Shown here in pieces: positions 41,904-51,085 of a stretch of 64,000 nt of DNA. Made by a program: the position numbers and the translations under genes. Numbering within the stretch: the first letter of the stretch is position 1; every line of letters begins with the position of its first letter. This DNA is from Rhynchopus euleeides (taxonomy: Eukaryota > Euglenozoa > Diplonemea > Diplonemida > Diplonemidae), in the NCBI GenBank assembly GCA_963210315.1, contig OY723246.1, forward strand, positions 124,001 to 188,000. Reading direction: 5' to 3'. A model generated the notes under the pieces. That model saw nothing but the letters and a program-made list of their open reading frames with translations. It was not told the origin of the DNA and made no database searches.

Positions 41904-43346
41904 TCACCGCCAGCCCCGCTTCGCCGGGGAAGGCCTCCTGTTCGCAGGGGACTGCCTCCCGTTGGGCGAGACGCACCGCGTCGCGCTGGACGCTGTATTC
42001 GCCTGGTGCCCCAGGGCCCGCCCCTTCTGTGATGCCCCAAGGCCACCCCCTGCCTCGGCCCCACCGCCTGCATCCGTGTCGACATCGTCGTCGAACTTCA
42101 GGACAAACGTCTTGGGCTTCCCATCCCCACCGCCGGCACTCCGCCAGTGCATCCCAGCCTGCGACTGCGACTGCGACTGCTGCTGCTGCTTCCTCCTCCC
42201 CGGGCTCGGCGTCGTCCGCCTCAGTGGGGTGTGCCCATGCGTCTTGTCACCTGGCGTATGCTGCCTCCCACGGGCATTCCCCGAATAGGACGCGACAGCG
42301 CTGTAGAGACCGCCACCGCCACCCCCACCCCCACCGCCATGCCCTGTGTGCCCCCCGGGATGGTCATGCCCGGGCGGCGTCGCCATCCCAGGCGTGTGGT
42401 GCGGCTGGGGTGGGTGCGTGGCACGCGCAGGGGTCGACGCCGATCCCCCGCCTTCCTGCCGCCGCGTCGCCTGGTGGTGGAATGGGTTGTAGAAGAGGGG
42501 CCCGTCCCGCGGCGCCTGCCCCGCGGCGTCGTGGGGTGCGGCGGGCTCGGGCGTCGGGGTGTGGGCGCCGCCTTCGCTGTCGCGCGGGGGGGACCGGACC
42601 TGGGGGTGCGACAGCACAGTTTTATACTGCTGCTCCAGCCTCCCGATCATCGAGTGGAACACATCGTCGTCGGGGTTGCTGCTGCTGCTGCTGCCGTGCC
42701 CCGCAGGGGCAGCCGGGTCGTCGCGCGGGCGGAGCTGCTGGCTGGGCGGCGTGTCCTCGCTGCCGTCGAGGCAGATCGGGGGTGCGTGCCCTCTCGCCTG
42801 CCTCTCGGTGCGGATGGTGGCGGCGGTGGCCTGCAGCTGCGCCACTTCTGTGGCAACCTGCGACTTGATGTCATCCAGCGCCTGCTGGCCAGACAGGCCA
42901 GGCGCGTCGTGCGCCTTCTCGCGGTGCGACCCATGCGCAGGCGGGAGGATGTCGTAGAGGGAGTCGATCTTCGCCGCCACCTCCCCCATCCCGGTGTCGG
43001 CAGCGCCGAGCAGGCTCTGGATGTTGACCAGGTCCACAGGGCGCTGCGTCTTATTCGCCTCCGCAAAGGCCTTGAGGCAGAACCCCAGCATCGCGCGTGC
43101 TGCCTCGGCGCAGGCCTGCAGGTCGCTGATCCGCTTCTGCGCCTGCGACGCGCCGGCGCCGCCTCCCCCTCCCGAAGCGTGCACCCAGGGCGTGCCCCTG
43201 TCGGCCGTAAATGGGGTGAAGGGTACCTTCACAGGTGTCTGCCGGCAGGGCGTTGCAGACGGGGCTGGAGAGGCACATCCTGGGCCTGCCTGTGGGACGT
43301 CGTTCCACGGTCGCCATGCCGTGGCGTTCGGGAGGTCCCCCTGCAT
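41904..43346 (-). CDS. Low-complexity coiled-coil protein, 480 aa
   Basis: The start chosen is ATG 43346 (MQGDLPNATAWRPWNDVPQA), about 25 bases after CCCACCCGCAG. The longer frame to 43541 runs through a C-rich acceptor tract and is unlikely to be translated. Residues ~65-200 are helical (SQAQKRISDLQACAEAARAM, then ALDDIKSQVATEVAQLQATA), with a Gly/Ala linker before and Pro/Ser/His-rich disorder after. A Gly run near ~340 and a Gln/Ser run near ~385 coincide with simple DNA repeats. An acidic-hydrophobic motif, PKTFVLKFDDDVDTD, lies near the C-terminus. No known domain; single exon; function unknown. Confidence 0.65.
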   Translation of the reverse strand: MQGDLPNATAWRPWNDVPQAGPGCASPAPSATPCRQTPVKVPFTPFTADRGTPWVHASGGGGGAGASQAQKRISDLQACAEAARAMLGFCLKAFAEANKTQRPVDLVNIQSLLGAADTGMGEVAAKIDSLYDILPPAHGSHREKAHDAPGLSGQQALDDIKSQVATEVAQLQATAATIRTERQARGHAPPICLDGSEDTPPSQQLRPRDDPAAPAGHGSSSSSNPDDDVFHSMIGRLEQQYKTVLSHPQVRSPPRDSEGGAHTPTPEPAAPHDAAGQAPRDGPLFYNPFHHQATRRQEGGGSASTPARATHPPQPHHTPGMATPPGHDHPGGHTGHGGGGGGGGGGLYSAVASYSGNARGRQHTPGDKTHGHTPLRRTTPSPGRRKQQQQSQSQSQAGMHWRSAGGGDGKPKTFVLKFDDDVDTDAGGGAEAGGGLGASQKGRALGHQANTASSATRCVSPNGRQSPANRRPSPAKRGWR

Positions 43347-43483
43347 GGCAGGGGAGGGGGTGTTGTGGTGTCCTGCGGGTGGGGGTGTGGTGGCGGGTGG
43401 GTGGGTGGGTGGGTTGGGGGTGGGGGTTGATTGCGAGGGCACATCCCCTGGGAAAGGTGGGGGGCAATGGAAGTGGGGGGGTG

Positions 43484-43505
43484 GGGTGGGGTGGGGTGGG
43501 GTGGC
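43484..43505 (+). other. G-run tract, (TGGGG)n
   Basis: Four or more consecutive TGGGG units on the plus strand; the complementary minus-strand sequence is a CCCCA pyrimidine tract just upstream of the coiled-coil gene. It could fold as a G-quadruplex, or act as the pyrimidine tract for trans-splicing. Confidence 0.5.
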
Positions 43506-43574
43506 ACAACAGCGCTGGTTCGAGTTCACCCACGTCAGCATACTATCTGACCTGGGTGCTTGTCAACTTCTTCA

Positions 43575-43758
43575 AAAAGCGTAGCAACCGTGCTTCCTTC
43601 TTCCTTGATGATGCGTTGACGCTTCCACCACCCTAGAGCCTGCTGCTTTGATGTGGGTGTGGAGCACATGTGAACACGAGATAGCTAGACACACAGAAAA
43701 GGAACAGGATCGTCGGAAGCACTCCTACACTTTTACGCATCATAAATGTGCTCAAAAA
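43575..43758 (+). repeat. 184-bp dispersed repeat, copy B
   Basis: Same length, same ends and near-identical sequence to copy A (16029). It differs, for example, at TTGATGATGCG versus TTAATGATGCG. With copy C it forms an inverted pair enclosing 2.4 kb. Confidence 0.95.
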
Positions 43759-44627
43759 TAGGGGCCTGGGTGGTGTACAACTGGTCTCGCTGGGAATCCA
43801 TACCAGACTTGGTGACCGAGGTAGGAGGAGTAGCACCAGCTCCTGAAGGGCATGACCGGCCTGGTGAGCGGCATCGCGAGAACCCGCTTTCACACTTGGG
43901 GGGACTCATCACGGGCCCCAACCCCCTGTCACTCTCGACCGACCACATGATGTGTCGCTGGGGCGTCGGACGACGAACCGTCGTCAAACACCCTCGAGCG
44001 CGAGAGGCAGCCACCCCTCCTGTGGACGCAGCAGCTGGAGACCGGGACGAAGAACCTCAAGAGGCACCGGGGGGCTGCCCTGGCACCGGATATGCGGAAG
44101 AGATCAATGCAAACATCCCCTGGAAGGAAGACCCCCCCCCTGTCAGTGCAAAGGGCACGGCCCCGGTGGCGAAGGCGAAGGCGAAGGGGGTGGTGCAATG
44201 CCGTGCTGCCGAGGCACTGCAGAGGATGGGCCTGCAGCCCGTGAAGCTGACCCGGGAGACGCTGCTATCGGCTTCCCCTTCGACGGCGTACATACAGCTG
44301 GTCCTCCTCCTTGAGCATCTCGGTGTGAGGAACCCGCTTGGGAGGCTGCTATTTTATAGGTCCCCCATATACATCTGCCAAACCAAACGGCGCTGGGGGC
44401 GGGGGGGGGGGAGCGGGGGACATCTCGCTGTAGCTTCGATTCGCCCTCCCAAGACGGCATCGGCCCTCGCCAGGGCACTCTGCCAGGACCAAAGGGGCCG
44501 ACCCTCAGGCAGACACCAATTTGCGCCGTCCCCACCCCACCCCACACCCCCCCACCCTACTTTTTCTCCCCGTCTCCCGGGAAAAGGCCAACGTCGTGGC
44601 GCGCGAGCTGCATGCCCTGCTGTATGA
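43746..44627 (+). other. Open reading frame of unknown origin between two inverted 184-bp repeats
   Basis: A 293-codon plus-strand frame, opposite to every host gene in the window. Its first ATG lies in the last bases of repeat copy B. The region ~44010-44330 looks protein-like: EEINANIPWKEDPPPVSAKG, a Lys/Ala run, then LQRMGLQPVKLTRETLLSAS and IQLVLLLEHLGVRN. After ~44380 it degenerates into G-rich sequence. I do not recognise a family. Orientation and flanking repeats suggest a fragment of a mobile element rather than a host gene. Confidence 0.35.
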
Positions 44628-46158
44628 AGGGGAGGGGGAGGGGCAAAGTGTCTAATAGCACCCCTTCACCTCCAGGGAGTTTTGCTTGCATTGTTGCAAA
44701 CAAATGGGTTCCCCGACAGGGCAAAAGGGGGCCGATGGGGGGGGGGGGGTAATAAATATCGGAAATGGTAAATGCGGTGCGTGCCCCCCCCCCCCTCCCT
44801 CCCGCCCTCCCTCCATCCCCCTCTGCTGACACGGGAGACCGCGCAATATGCCCTCTCTGCAGAAGGCGGGGGTGCTCTTTCTTTTTTGAAGTGTCTCGAA
44901 CACAAAGAGAGACACGTTATCACTCAACACACCCACCCACCCACTCAACTCACTCTAATAGCGGGAAGTCATCCCTCCCCTGTCCCTCCCACCAGGCCAC
45001 CATACCACGATCCCCTCCCCCCCTCCGTCCCTCGCCTCTCTCGTGCAATGAAGAGGAAAAATGGAACACAGATCAACCACTGCCCGCCATGCGAGCACTA
45101 GGAAGTGCCACAGTGGCAGTTACTGATTTTCTTCAGTTCGCCTTACAGCATCAACAGGCTAGGGTTGTGTGTGAGTGTGAGCGTTTTGCACCACTTCCCC
45201 GGACTGCTCTCACGCAGGCCTTGTGTCTTAGTGTCGTGATATGCTTCTTTCGTCTGGAGAGTTGCCGAACAGTCGATGTTTAAAAGCAACCGACGGCCAC
45301 CGCTGCACAGCCGCACAGCACATGGCAAGCGAGAAAAGCACAACGCTAGAACAGCGCCCTTGAAAATCGTGGATGAACAACGCAAGCCCAGGGGCACCAC
45401 AGAAGGTTCTGTATTCTTTAGGTTACGCACACCACCCTTGAGAGTAACGTGGGCAGGCCACACACCCCTGCAGGTGTGCTGTGGTGTTGTGGGAGCACGA
45501 GTTGTGGAAGCGTCAAAAAATACCGAAGGAAGGGGGGAGAGGGAGACGGTGGCATTGTATTGTGTGCAGATGGTTTAACACGGGTGGGGAAGGGTACAAC
45601 GCAGAGGCGGAACACCCCACTCCACACTTGGGAGCAACCAGTCAGACAGGGGCAGATGCAGCAAGCGGGGATGCCCTTCACATGCCCTTCGCACACACAT
45701 TAAGCTATTTGCTCAGTACCGAGCGACCTGATGCTGCCCACTGCCGAACACACACTGGTGACCCGGGCGGAAGGAAATCACCACTTTGCGCGTTGACGCA
45801 CTGTGTGAGGCTCAGACTTGCCTCACTACAGTGCGGAGTGACGCTGGTGTTGTCAGCGCTTTTCAACGATTCTTTCGTCCACTTTAAGGCGATCCTTCCA
45901 AGCTGCCGCACCTTGCCGTTGTGTAGAAACTATTTCAACGCCAGTGCCCTACGGAGCACGGGCCAACCGCGCACCCTTCTAATTTACACTCTGTGGGGTA
46001 CATCTACCGCACCTCCGAGCACCGGGGAGTGAGAAAACCACTCCCCCACCCACCCCACCCCCGCGCCTCTTGCTGAGAGAATTGGCTAACAGCTCCAAGC
46101 CCCGAACCCACCCACCCCCTCAGCAGTGCACCTCCCTCTCCAAGCGCTAGCCAAAATA
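44628..46158. other. Non-coding stretch within the inverted-repeat pair
   Basis: It contains a G13 run followed by TAATAAA (44737-44756), C-rich runs (44786-44830), and otherwise unstructured sequence. No gene is supported on either strand. The sequence 45505-45535 has GAAGCGTCAA, a weak echo of the 184-bp repeat core. Confidence 0.4.
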
Positions 46159-46342
46159 TTTTTGAGCACATTTATGATGCGTAAAAGTGTAGGAGTGCTT
46201 CCGACGATCCTGTTCCTTTTCTGTGAGTCTAGCTATCTCGTGTTCACATGTGCTCCACACCCACATCAAAGCAGCAGGCTCTAGGGTGGTAGAAGCGTCA
46301 ACGCATCATTAAGGAAGAAGGAAGCACGGTTGCTACGCTTTT
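46159..46342 (-). repeat. 184-bp dispersed repeat, copy C (inverted)
   Basis: Reverse complement of copies A and B over the full 184 bp, with only a few differences (ACTCACAGAAAAGG for ACACACAGAAAAGG; CTTCTACCACCC for CTTCCACCACCC). It lies about 190 bp downstream of the SLC10A7-like gene. Confidence 0.95.
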
Positions 46343-46535
46343 GCACGCGCCATCAAGAAAATCCAAGCAAAAAAAGCGACGGACTCCTAAGTGCGCCAAT
46401 AGAACCAGTTGAAGCGTGGACACAGAACAACTCCCCCCCCCCCCCACTCCACCCCACACGCCATCCCCAAAGTGAAGGGGACGTAGCACCTCCCCCCCTC
46501 CCCCCCACCCCCCTCCACGCCACGCAGACGCTGCC

Positions 46536-47708
46536 TCACATAGTGAAGCTCTCCGCACTCCGGCAGCTCTCCCGCATCCTGCGGATGAGCGCCACGCCAT
46601 CCACCCCGTGCTCACTATCTGTGGATCGCTCCAGGGGGTCGAAGTCGAAGAGGTCAGCCTCCGTCTCTTCAAACTCTGTCTCGATATGTTCGTACCCTTC
46701 CTGGGCTGCAGCCCAATGCCGGATGTAGGGGCAGATGGCAGCCGCAACTGCCATCTGCACGCTGTGGTAGGCCACGACAGGGAGGGTCAGGACACCGCTG
46801 TGAGGCGTGATGATCGTGAGGATGGCAACCGCCATGCCCTCCGTCTTCTGCGACCCCACAAACATGAGGGATATCCGCCGCCGCAGCGGCATCGCGCTGC
46901 CGAAGGCGAATGCGCCAGCCAGCGACACGATGTGCACCACGAGCACCCACAGCACCATGCTTACAACGCGCAGCACCGTCATGTCGTGGGCACCCGAGGC
47001 GAACCCTTGGCAGAAGATGTAGTAGAGGACGATCGTCAGCACCACGTTGAAGATGTGTTTTGCTTGCCGTTGGAAGAAGAAGAGGTCATCCGGGTAGTTC
47101 GCCATGATATGCATCTGGAGCAACGCCCCGATGAACAGGGGGAGGCAGAGCTGGCAGAGGAGAGCGACGGCCTTTCCGGAGATCTCCTCCCCCTCCGCGC
47201 CCTTGGCGTGGATGACGAGGTGTGCCGTGAGGGGGGCGATGATAGGCCCCAGGATGTTTCCGATCGCCGCGTTGCACACCGCAACGCTCTCATCGCCGCC
47301 CGCCTGGCGTGCGAACATGACGCAGGTGAAGCCTGTTGTCGGCATGCACATTGTGGCCATCACCCCTGTCGCAAATGGCTTCGTGAGGATCCCCGAATCC
47401 ACCTCCCACTCCCACCGGTAGACCAGCCAGTAGTAGGTGAAGGGCAGCACGAAGAGACTGTAGAGCTGGCACATCGTGTGGAAGTCGAATGCCATTGTCC
47501 CCTCGCGGAGCTGAGCCAGGGGCACGGTGAGGCCGATGACGAAGAAGATGCCCACAATCAGGGAGGGGACGACGGTCTCATACTGCAGTGCACCTCCCTT
47601 CGCCCCAATCCCCGGGTTCAGCAGCGCCGCCCCGGCGGTGGCTGCGACGAGAAGCAAGGGCCACTGCTGCACAGCCTGGTCGCTGCACCGCGCCCATATT
47701 TTTCTCAT
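46536..47708 (-). CDS. SLC10A7-like SBF-family membrane transporter, 390 aa
   Basis: Start at ATG 47708 (MRKIWARCSDQAVQQWPLLL); the frame further upstream is C-rich leader, and an AG (CCACAACAG) lies ~50 bases upstream. I see about nine to ten hydrophobic segments: ~16-30, 48-68, 82-100, 115-135, 148-170, 185-205, 220-240, 250-275, 290-305 and 312-335. Family landmarks are MPTTGFTCVMFARQAGGDES followed by NAAIGNILGPIIAPL, matching the SLC10A7 block around 'LPTTVSSSVxLTxxAGGNxAAAxxNAxLG', and GSQKTEGMAVAIL, matching 'GSxKTLAxGxPL'. The ~50-residue C-terminal tail is acidic and cytosolic. Relatives sit in the plasma membrane or Golgi and affect calcium entry and glycosylation; the substrate is unsettled even in animals. 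Single exon. Confidence 0.88.
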   Translation of the reverse strand: MRKIWARCSDQAVQQWPLLLVAATAGAALLNPGIGAKGGALQYETVVPSLIVGIFFVIGLTVPLAQLREGTMAFDFHTMCQLYSLFVLPFTYYWLVYRWEWEVDSGILTKPFATGVMATMCMPTTGFTCVMFARQAGGDESVAVCNAAIGNILGPIIAPLTAHLVIHAKGAEGEEISGKAVALLCQLCLPLFIGALLQMHIMANYPDDLFFFQRQAKHIFNVVLTIVLYYIFCQGFASGAHDMTVLRVVSMVLWVLVVHIVSLAGAFAFGSAMPLRRRISLMFVGSQKTEGMAVAILTIITPHSGVLTLPVVAYHSVQMAVAAAICPYIRHWAAAQEGYEHIETEFEETEADLFDFDPLERSTDSEHGVDGVALIRRMRESCRSAESFTM

Positions 47709-48321
47709 TTGGGGGGTGAGGGGGTGGGGTGGGGGTGTGGGGCAGGCGAGAGAGCCCGAAGGGGCTGTTGTGGGTGTGGTGTTGTGGTGTTGTGGAGGGG
47801 GGGGGGGGGTGTGGGGTGCGGGGCGCATTTGTTGTGGGGGTCCGCCCCATGCAATGCCTCGGCAACGGGGAGATGCGGAGATGAGGAGGGGGGTGGGGGT
47901 GGGGGGGGGGCAGCGTGAAGTCGGCTAACCAGGGTAACACAGGAGAAGGTAGGTGGACGAATATCGGCAAACACTGCGGCACGGCTATCAGCTTGCTGAC
48001 GCACTCCAAGGAAAATCCACAAACGGCAAATAGCCCTTGCTGTTTGCCATTTTTAGGCAGACCCTAAACGTTCAGGTCTGAACAATCACAAAACCGTTCT
48101 GTCGCAACCACTCCCAGCTTGTACTTTGCCTTACGGCAGCGCTTCTACAAAGGCCTGAAATGATGAGCGTCCCCTTTGGCATTGGCAAAGGGCGGAGGAT
48201 AGTGTCCGGAGAATGTTTAGCTGCTGGCGACATGTGGCGACGTGTTCAAAAAGGAGCCTGCGGTACGTAATGTGTTTGTTTGTGCAACCGGGGTGTTAAT
48301 CTGCAGAAGGAAGGCGAATGT
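47709..48321. other. Intergenic between transporter leader and repeat array
   Basis: The minus-strand leader of the transporter gene is C/A-rich (47710-47910). From 47990 to 48320 the sequence is less biased, with short inverted repeats such as GGCAAATAGCCCTTGCTGTTTGCC. No gene seen. Confidence 0.45.
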
Positions 48322-48538
48322 ACACGCCCACATTGCTGCCACAGCTCCTTTTTCGGCTTAACACACTTCTCGCCCGAGCGGGTGATTGCGCGTTCTACCA
48401 AAAAAGGGTAGTTTGTTGCGGTTGCCGCTTCCACCGCCTTGTAGCCTGCTTGCCTTGATGTGGGCGTGCAGCAGAATGTGAACGAGAGAACTCGACACAG
48501 AAAGGAGGCAGGGTTGCCAGAGGTAGAAGCAAAGTGAC
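48322..48538 (+). repeat. ~223-bp tandem repeat unit, diverged relative of the 184-bp family
   Basis: Begins ACACGCCCACATTGCTG. The same 17 bases restart right of the retrotransposon at 57181 (223 bp away once the insertion is removed). The stretch 48425-48520 (CGCTTCCACC, GTAGCCTGCTTGCC, TTGATGTGGGCGTG, GAATGTGAACGAGAG, GACACAGAAAGGAGGCAGGG) follows the 184-bp repeat block for block. So this is a longer, older family member arranged at least 1.4 times in tandem. Confidence 0.75.
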
Positions 48539-48553
48539 ACAGAAACACGCCCA
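48539..48553 (+). repeat. Left 15-bp target-site duplication of the retrotransposon
   Basis: ACAGAAACACGCCCA, identical to 57175-57189. It joins the outer repeat unit seamlessly: removing the element leaves ...GTGACACAGAAACACGCCCACATTGCTGG. Confidence 0.93.
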
Positions 48554-48579
48554 GGAGGAGAGAGGGATACACGGGCAGG

Positions 48580-51051
48580 ATGTCACAGGCCGACCTCCAC
48601 GGGGTCTCCTCCGGTAACACCGGCCCCCAGGCCGGTGGCCAACAGGCCGCCCCCCTGCCCCCCCTCGTTTTCAACGAACCCCGGGAATACACCCTCGGGC
48701 CCCTCCCCCCCCTGTACCGCGCGGCGCATGTCCGCGCCATCCTCCGCCACCTCCAGTGGGAGGCGCATGTCGAGGAGCCGAAGGACGGCGTAGCCGTCAT
48801 CATCGCGGACAGCCCCCCCCCCTCTGGCACCCCCCCCACATGGTCGGTGCAGGTGAACGGCAAGGCCGTGGCTCTCACGGACACGGCGTTGCTGGAGGAG
48901 GAGAAGCGGCGGCAGGCGGAGGAGCGGAAGAAGGGAGAGGAGCTGGACCGCCTCAAGAGGCGGTACGATGGCCTCCAGGCCAGAGTGCGGGAAGAGCGCG
49001 AGGCGGCGGCGAAGGCGGGCCGGGCCGCCAAGTCCAGGACGCACCTGGGGAAGACCGGACGCGGGGGTGGCGCCGCGGCGGCCGCGCAGCAGCACGCGCA
49101 GCAGGCCCGCCAGCGTGTGGAGCGGCTCCAGAAGGACCTGGAGCGTCTGGGCCGCCGCCTCGTGGCCCTCGGCCACGACCCCGCCGCAACCACCGCCGCC
49201 GCCACCGCAGCCGACCCTGGCGCCGGCGCCACGCAGGACGGCGTACCCGCGCTGCAGCAGGAGGTGCAGCGCCTGCACGATCTGCTCAAGGAGCAGCAGA
49301 GGCAGCAGGACCAGCAGCGACAGCGCCTTGAGCAACAACTCGCTACACAACAAGGCCACCAGCAGGCGGCCACGCAAGGGGAGCGCGCCGAAGTGCGGCG
49401 ACTTCAACAGGAGCTTGGGGAGCAGAAGGCAGCCGCGCAGGGGGAGCGCGCCGAGGTACGGCGACTCCAGCAGCAGCTCGGGGAGCAGCAGGCCCGGCAG
49501 GATGAGCTCCTGCAGCGCCTGGCAGCCCAGCAGCGCCAGCTGGACGACCTCCAGGAGCGTCCCGCCGCGACTCCCCCCCAGCCTGGCACACCGAAGGCTG
49601 TGCGCGAGCTGAAGGCGCAGCTGGAGGGGCAGGGCGTGGAGCACGCCCGAGTGCACGGGGAGCTGCGCGGCCTGCTTGTTGGCCTGCGCAAGGACGCGGA
49701 GAGCGGCCTCGGGGAAGAGCGCCGCAGGGGTGAGGCCCTCGGCGGGAGGGCGGCGACGCTGGAGGCGAGCCTTCGGGCAGTGCGGGAGCAGCTGCAGCAG
49801 CACACCACCCGCCACGACCAGAGCGAGGAGCACCGCCACGCCCTGCTCGCGGAGGTGCAGGGGGCCCGGGAAGCGATGCTGGGGCTGCAGGGGAGCGTGG
49901 GGGAGGCGCAGCAGGCACTGCCCCAGCTCCAGGCGAAGTCCCTGCAGACGGGCATGAGCGGCCTCCGCAAGGAGTTCAAGTCCTTCAAGGACGAACAGAA
50001 GCGGGTGAGCAGCGCGGGACAGGCGGAGGTCGCCCGCATCACGGCCGCGCTAGGTGAGCAGCAACAGCAAGGGGTGGAGCTGCTGTCGCGGTTGGCCGCC
50101 GTCGCCGAGGAGGGGCGCCTCAGCCAAGCCCAGGCGGACGCGCGCCTGACAGCCGCCCTCGCCGACGTGCAGGCGACAGCGCAGGCGACTGCGGACGGCC
50201 TGCGGGCTGCGAGCGAGCAGCAGCTGGGCGAGCTCCGGGAGGAGCTGGGCAGGCAGCGCGTGGGCAATGACGCCCAGCAGGCAATGGTGGCAGACGGGCG
50301 GCGGCAGCTGGAGGGGATGCGCGCCGAGCTCGCTGAATCACAGCGGGCAGTCGCGGAGGAGACGAGGGCGCACCTCGCCGAGCTCCACCACCACTACCAT
50401 GCCCAGCCCGCCCGGGGGAGGCCAGGTGAGCAGCGCAGGAGCCGGTGCCGCTCCCCGCGGCGGGCCCGCAACCGCGAGGGCAGGGACACCTCCAGGGAAC
50501 GGGAGAGGGCCTCGGCGACCCTGCAAGAGGTCATCCGCGAGGATGTGCAGGTGAGGGAGGCGCTGCGCCATGCTACGGCAACGGCAGCAACAACAACAGC
50601 AACAACGGCGCCACCCCCCCCAGTGGCGGCAACAGCGGAGCCGGCCCAGACCAAAACGGCAATCGCGCCACCACCGGCAGGGGCTGACCAACCTGCCCCC
50701 ACAGCCAACGCTGACCTCGAACCCCCCGCGTCTGATAGCAACAACAACACCACCACCGCCACCTCCGCAGCGCCCGCAGCCGCCCCTGCGCCCGGGGATA
50801 CACCCGTGCCCGCACCGCAGCAGCAGCAGCCTGACCCTGGATGCGGAGGCGAAGGGCAGCCCCCGGCGTCCGAGCAGCTACCCCCCCCTCAGCAACCCGC
50901 GCCCGGGAACAAAGGGGCCGAGGCCGGACAAGGGGACGCGGCAGCTGATCAGGACGTCACCGACACACCCCGAGTGGCGGGAAAGGGCGCGGGCAAGAAC
51001 GGCAAGGCACCCCTACTGTGGAGGGGGGCTAAGCGCTACACCCCCTACTAG
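48580..51051 (+). CDS. Retrotransposon ORF1: long coiled-coil protein, 823 aa
   Basis: Starts at ATG 48580, 26 bases inside the element. Residues 1-110 are globular or Pro-rich (LPPLYRAAHVRAILRHLQWE). From ~107 to ~640 it is almost continuous coiled coil (ALLEEEKRRQAEERKKGEEL), containing a repeated unit around QQATQGERAEVRRLQQELGE that recurs with QLGE. The C-terminal ~180 residues are basic (RRSRCRSPRRARNREG), then Pro/Thr/Ala-rich. No RRM, CCHC or esterase motif is visible. Coiled-coil ORF1 proteins of LINEs trimerise and coat the RNA. The frame ends at TAG (51049-51051) and stays open beyond it in the same frame as ORF2. Confidence 0.88.
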   Translation: MSQADLHGVSSGNTGPQAGGQQAAPLPPLVFNEPREYTLGPLPPLYRAAHVRAILRHLQWEAHVEEPKDGVAVIIADSPPPSGTPPTWSVQVNGKAVALTDTALLEEEKRRQAEERKKGEELDRLKRRYDGLQARVREEREAAAKAGRAAKSRTHLGKTGRGGGAAAAAQQHAQQARQRVERLQKDLERLGRRLVALGHDPAATTAAATAADPGAGATQDGVPALQQEVQRLHDLLKEQQRQQDQQRQRLEQQLATQQGHQQAATQGERAEVRRLQQELGEQKAAAQGERAEVRRLQQQLGEQQARQDELLQRLAAQQRQLDDLQERPAATPPQPGTPKAVRELKAQLEGQGVEHARVHGELRGLLVGLRKDAESGLGEERRRGEALGGRAATLEASLRAVREQLQQHTTRHDQSEEHRHALLAEVQGAREAMLGLQGSVGEAQQALPQLQAKSLQTGMSGLRKEFKSFKDEQKRVSSAGQAEVARITAALGEQQQQGVELLSRLAAVAEEGRLSQAQADARLTAALADVQATAQATADGLRAASEQQLGELREELGRQRVGNDAQQAMVADGRRQLEGMRAELAESQRAVAEETRAHLAELHHHYHAQPARGRPGEQRRSRCRSPRRARNREGRDTSRERERASATLQEVIREDVQVREALRHATATAATTTATTAPPPPVAATAEPAQTKTAIAPPPAGADQPAPTANADLEPPASDSNNNTTTATSAAPAAAPAPGDTPVPAPQQQQPDPGCGGEGQPPASEQLPPPQQPAPGNKGAEAGQGDAAADQDVTDTPRVAGKGAGKNGKAPLLWRGAKRYTPY

Positions 51052-51085
51052 GGGGTGAGGCGCCCCCTCAAGGGGGGACCCGGCC
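51036..51085 (+). promoter_or_regulatory. Candidate stop-codon readthrough site between ORF1 and ORF2
   Basis: ORF1 ends TAC TAG GGG GTG AGG and ORF2 continues in exactly the same frame; the first in-frame ATG of ORF2 is 321 bases on (51370). The TAG lies inside CCCCCTACTAGGGGG (51041-51055), and a second small stem TGAGG/CCTCA (51056-51070) plus a G6 run follow at once. A TAG followed by G and then strong structure is the classic layout of retroviral-type readthrough. Reinitiation at 51370 is the alternative. Confidence 0.5.

Noticed and set aside
43514..43528. GGTTCGAGTTC resembling a tRNA B-box
   Set aside because: No A-box, acceptor stem or cloverleaf around it; it lies in the upstream leader of a minus-strand gene.
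48580..51051. ORF1 as a host coiled-coil gene
   Set aside because: It is on the opposite strand to all host genes, lies between the two target duplications and shares the frame of ORF2.
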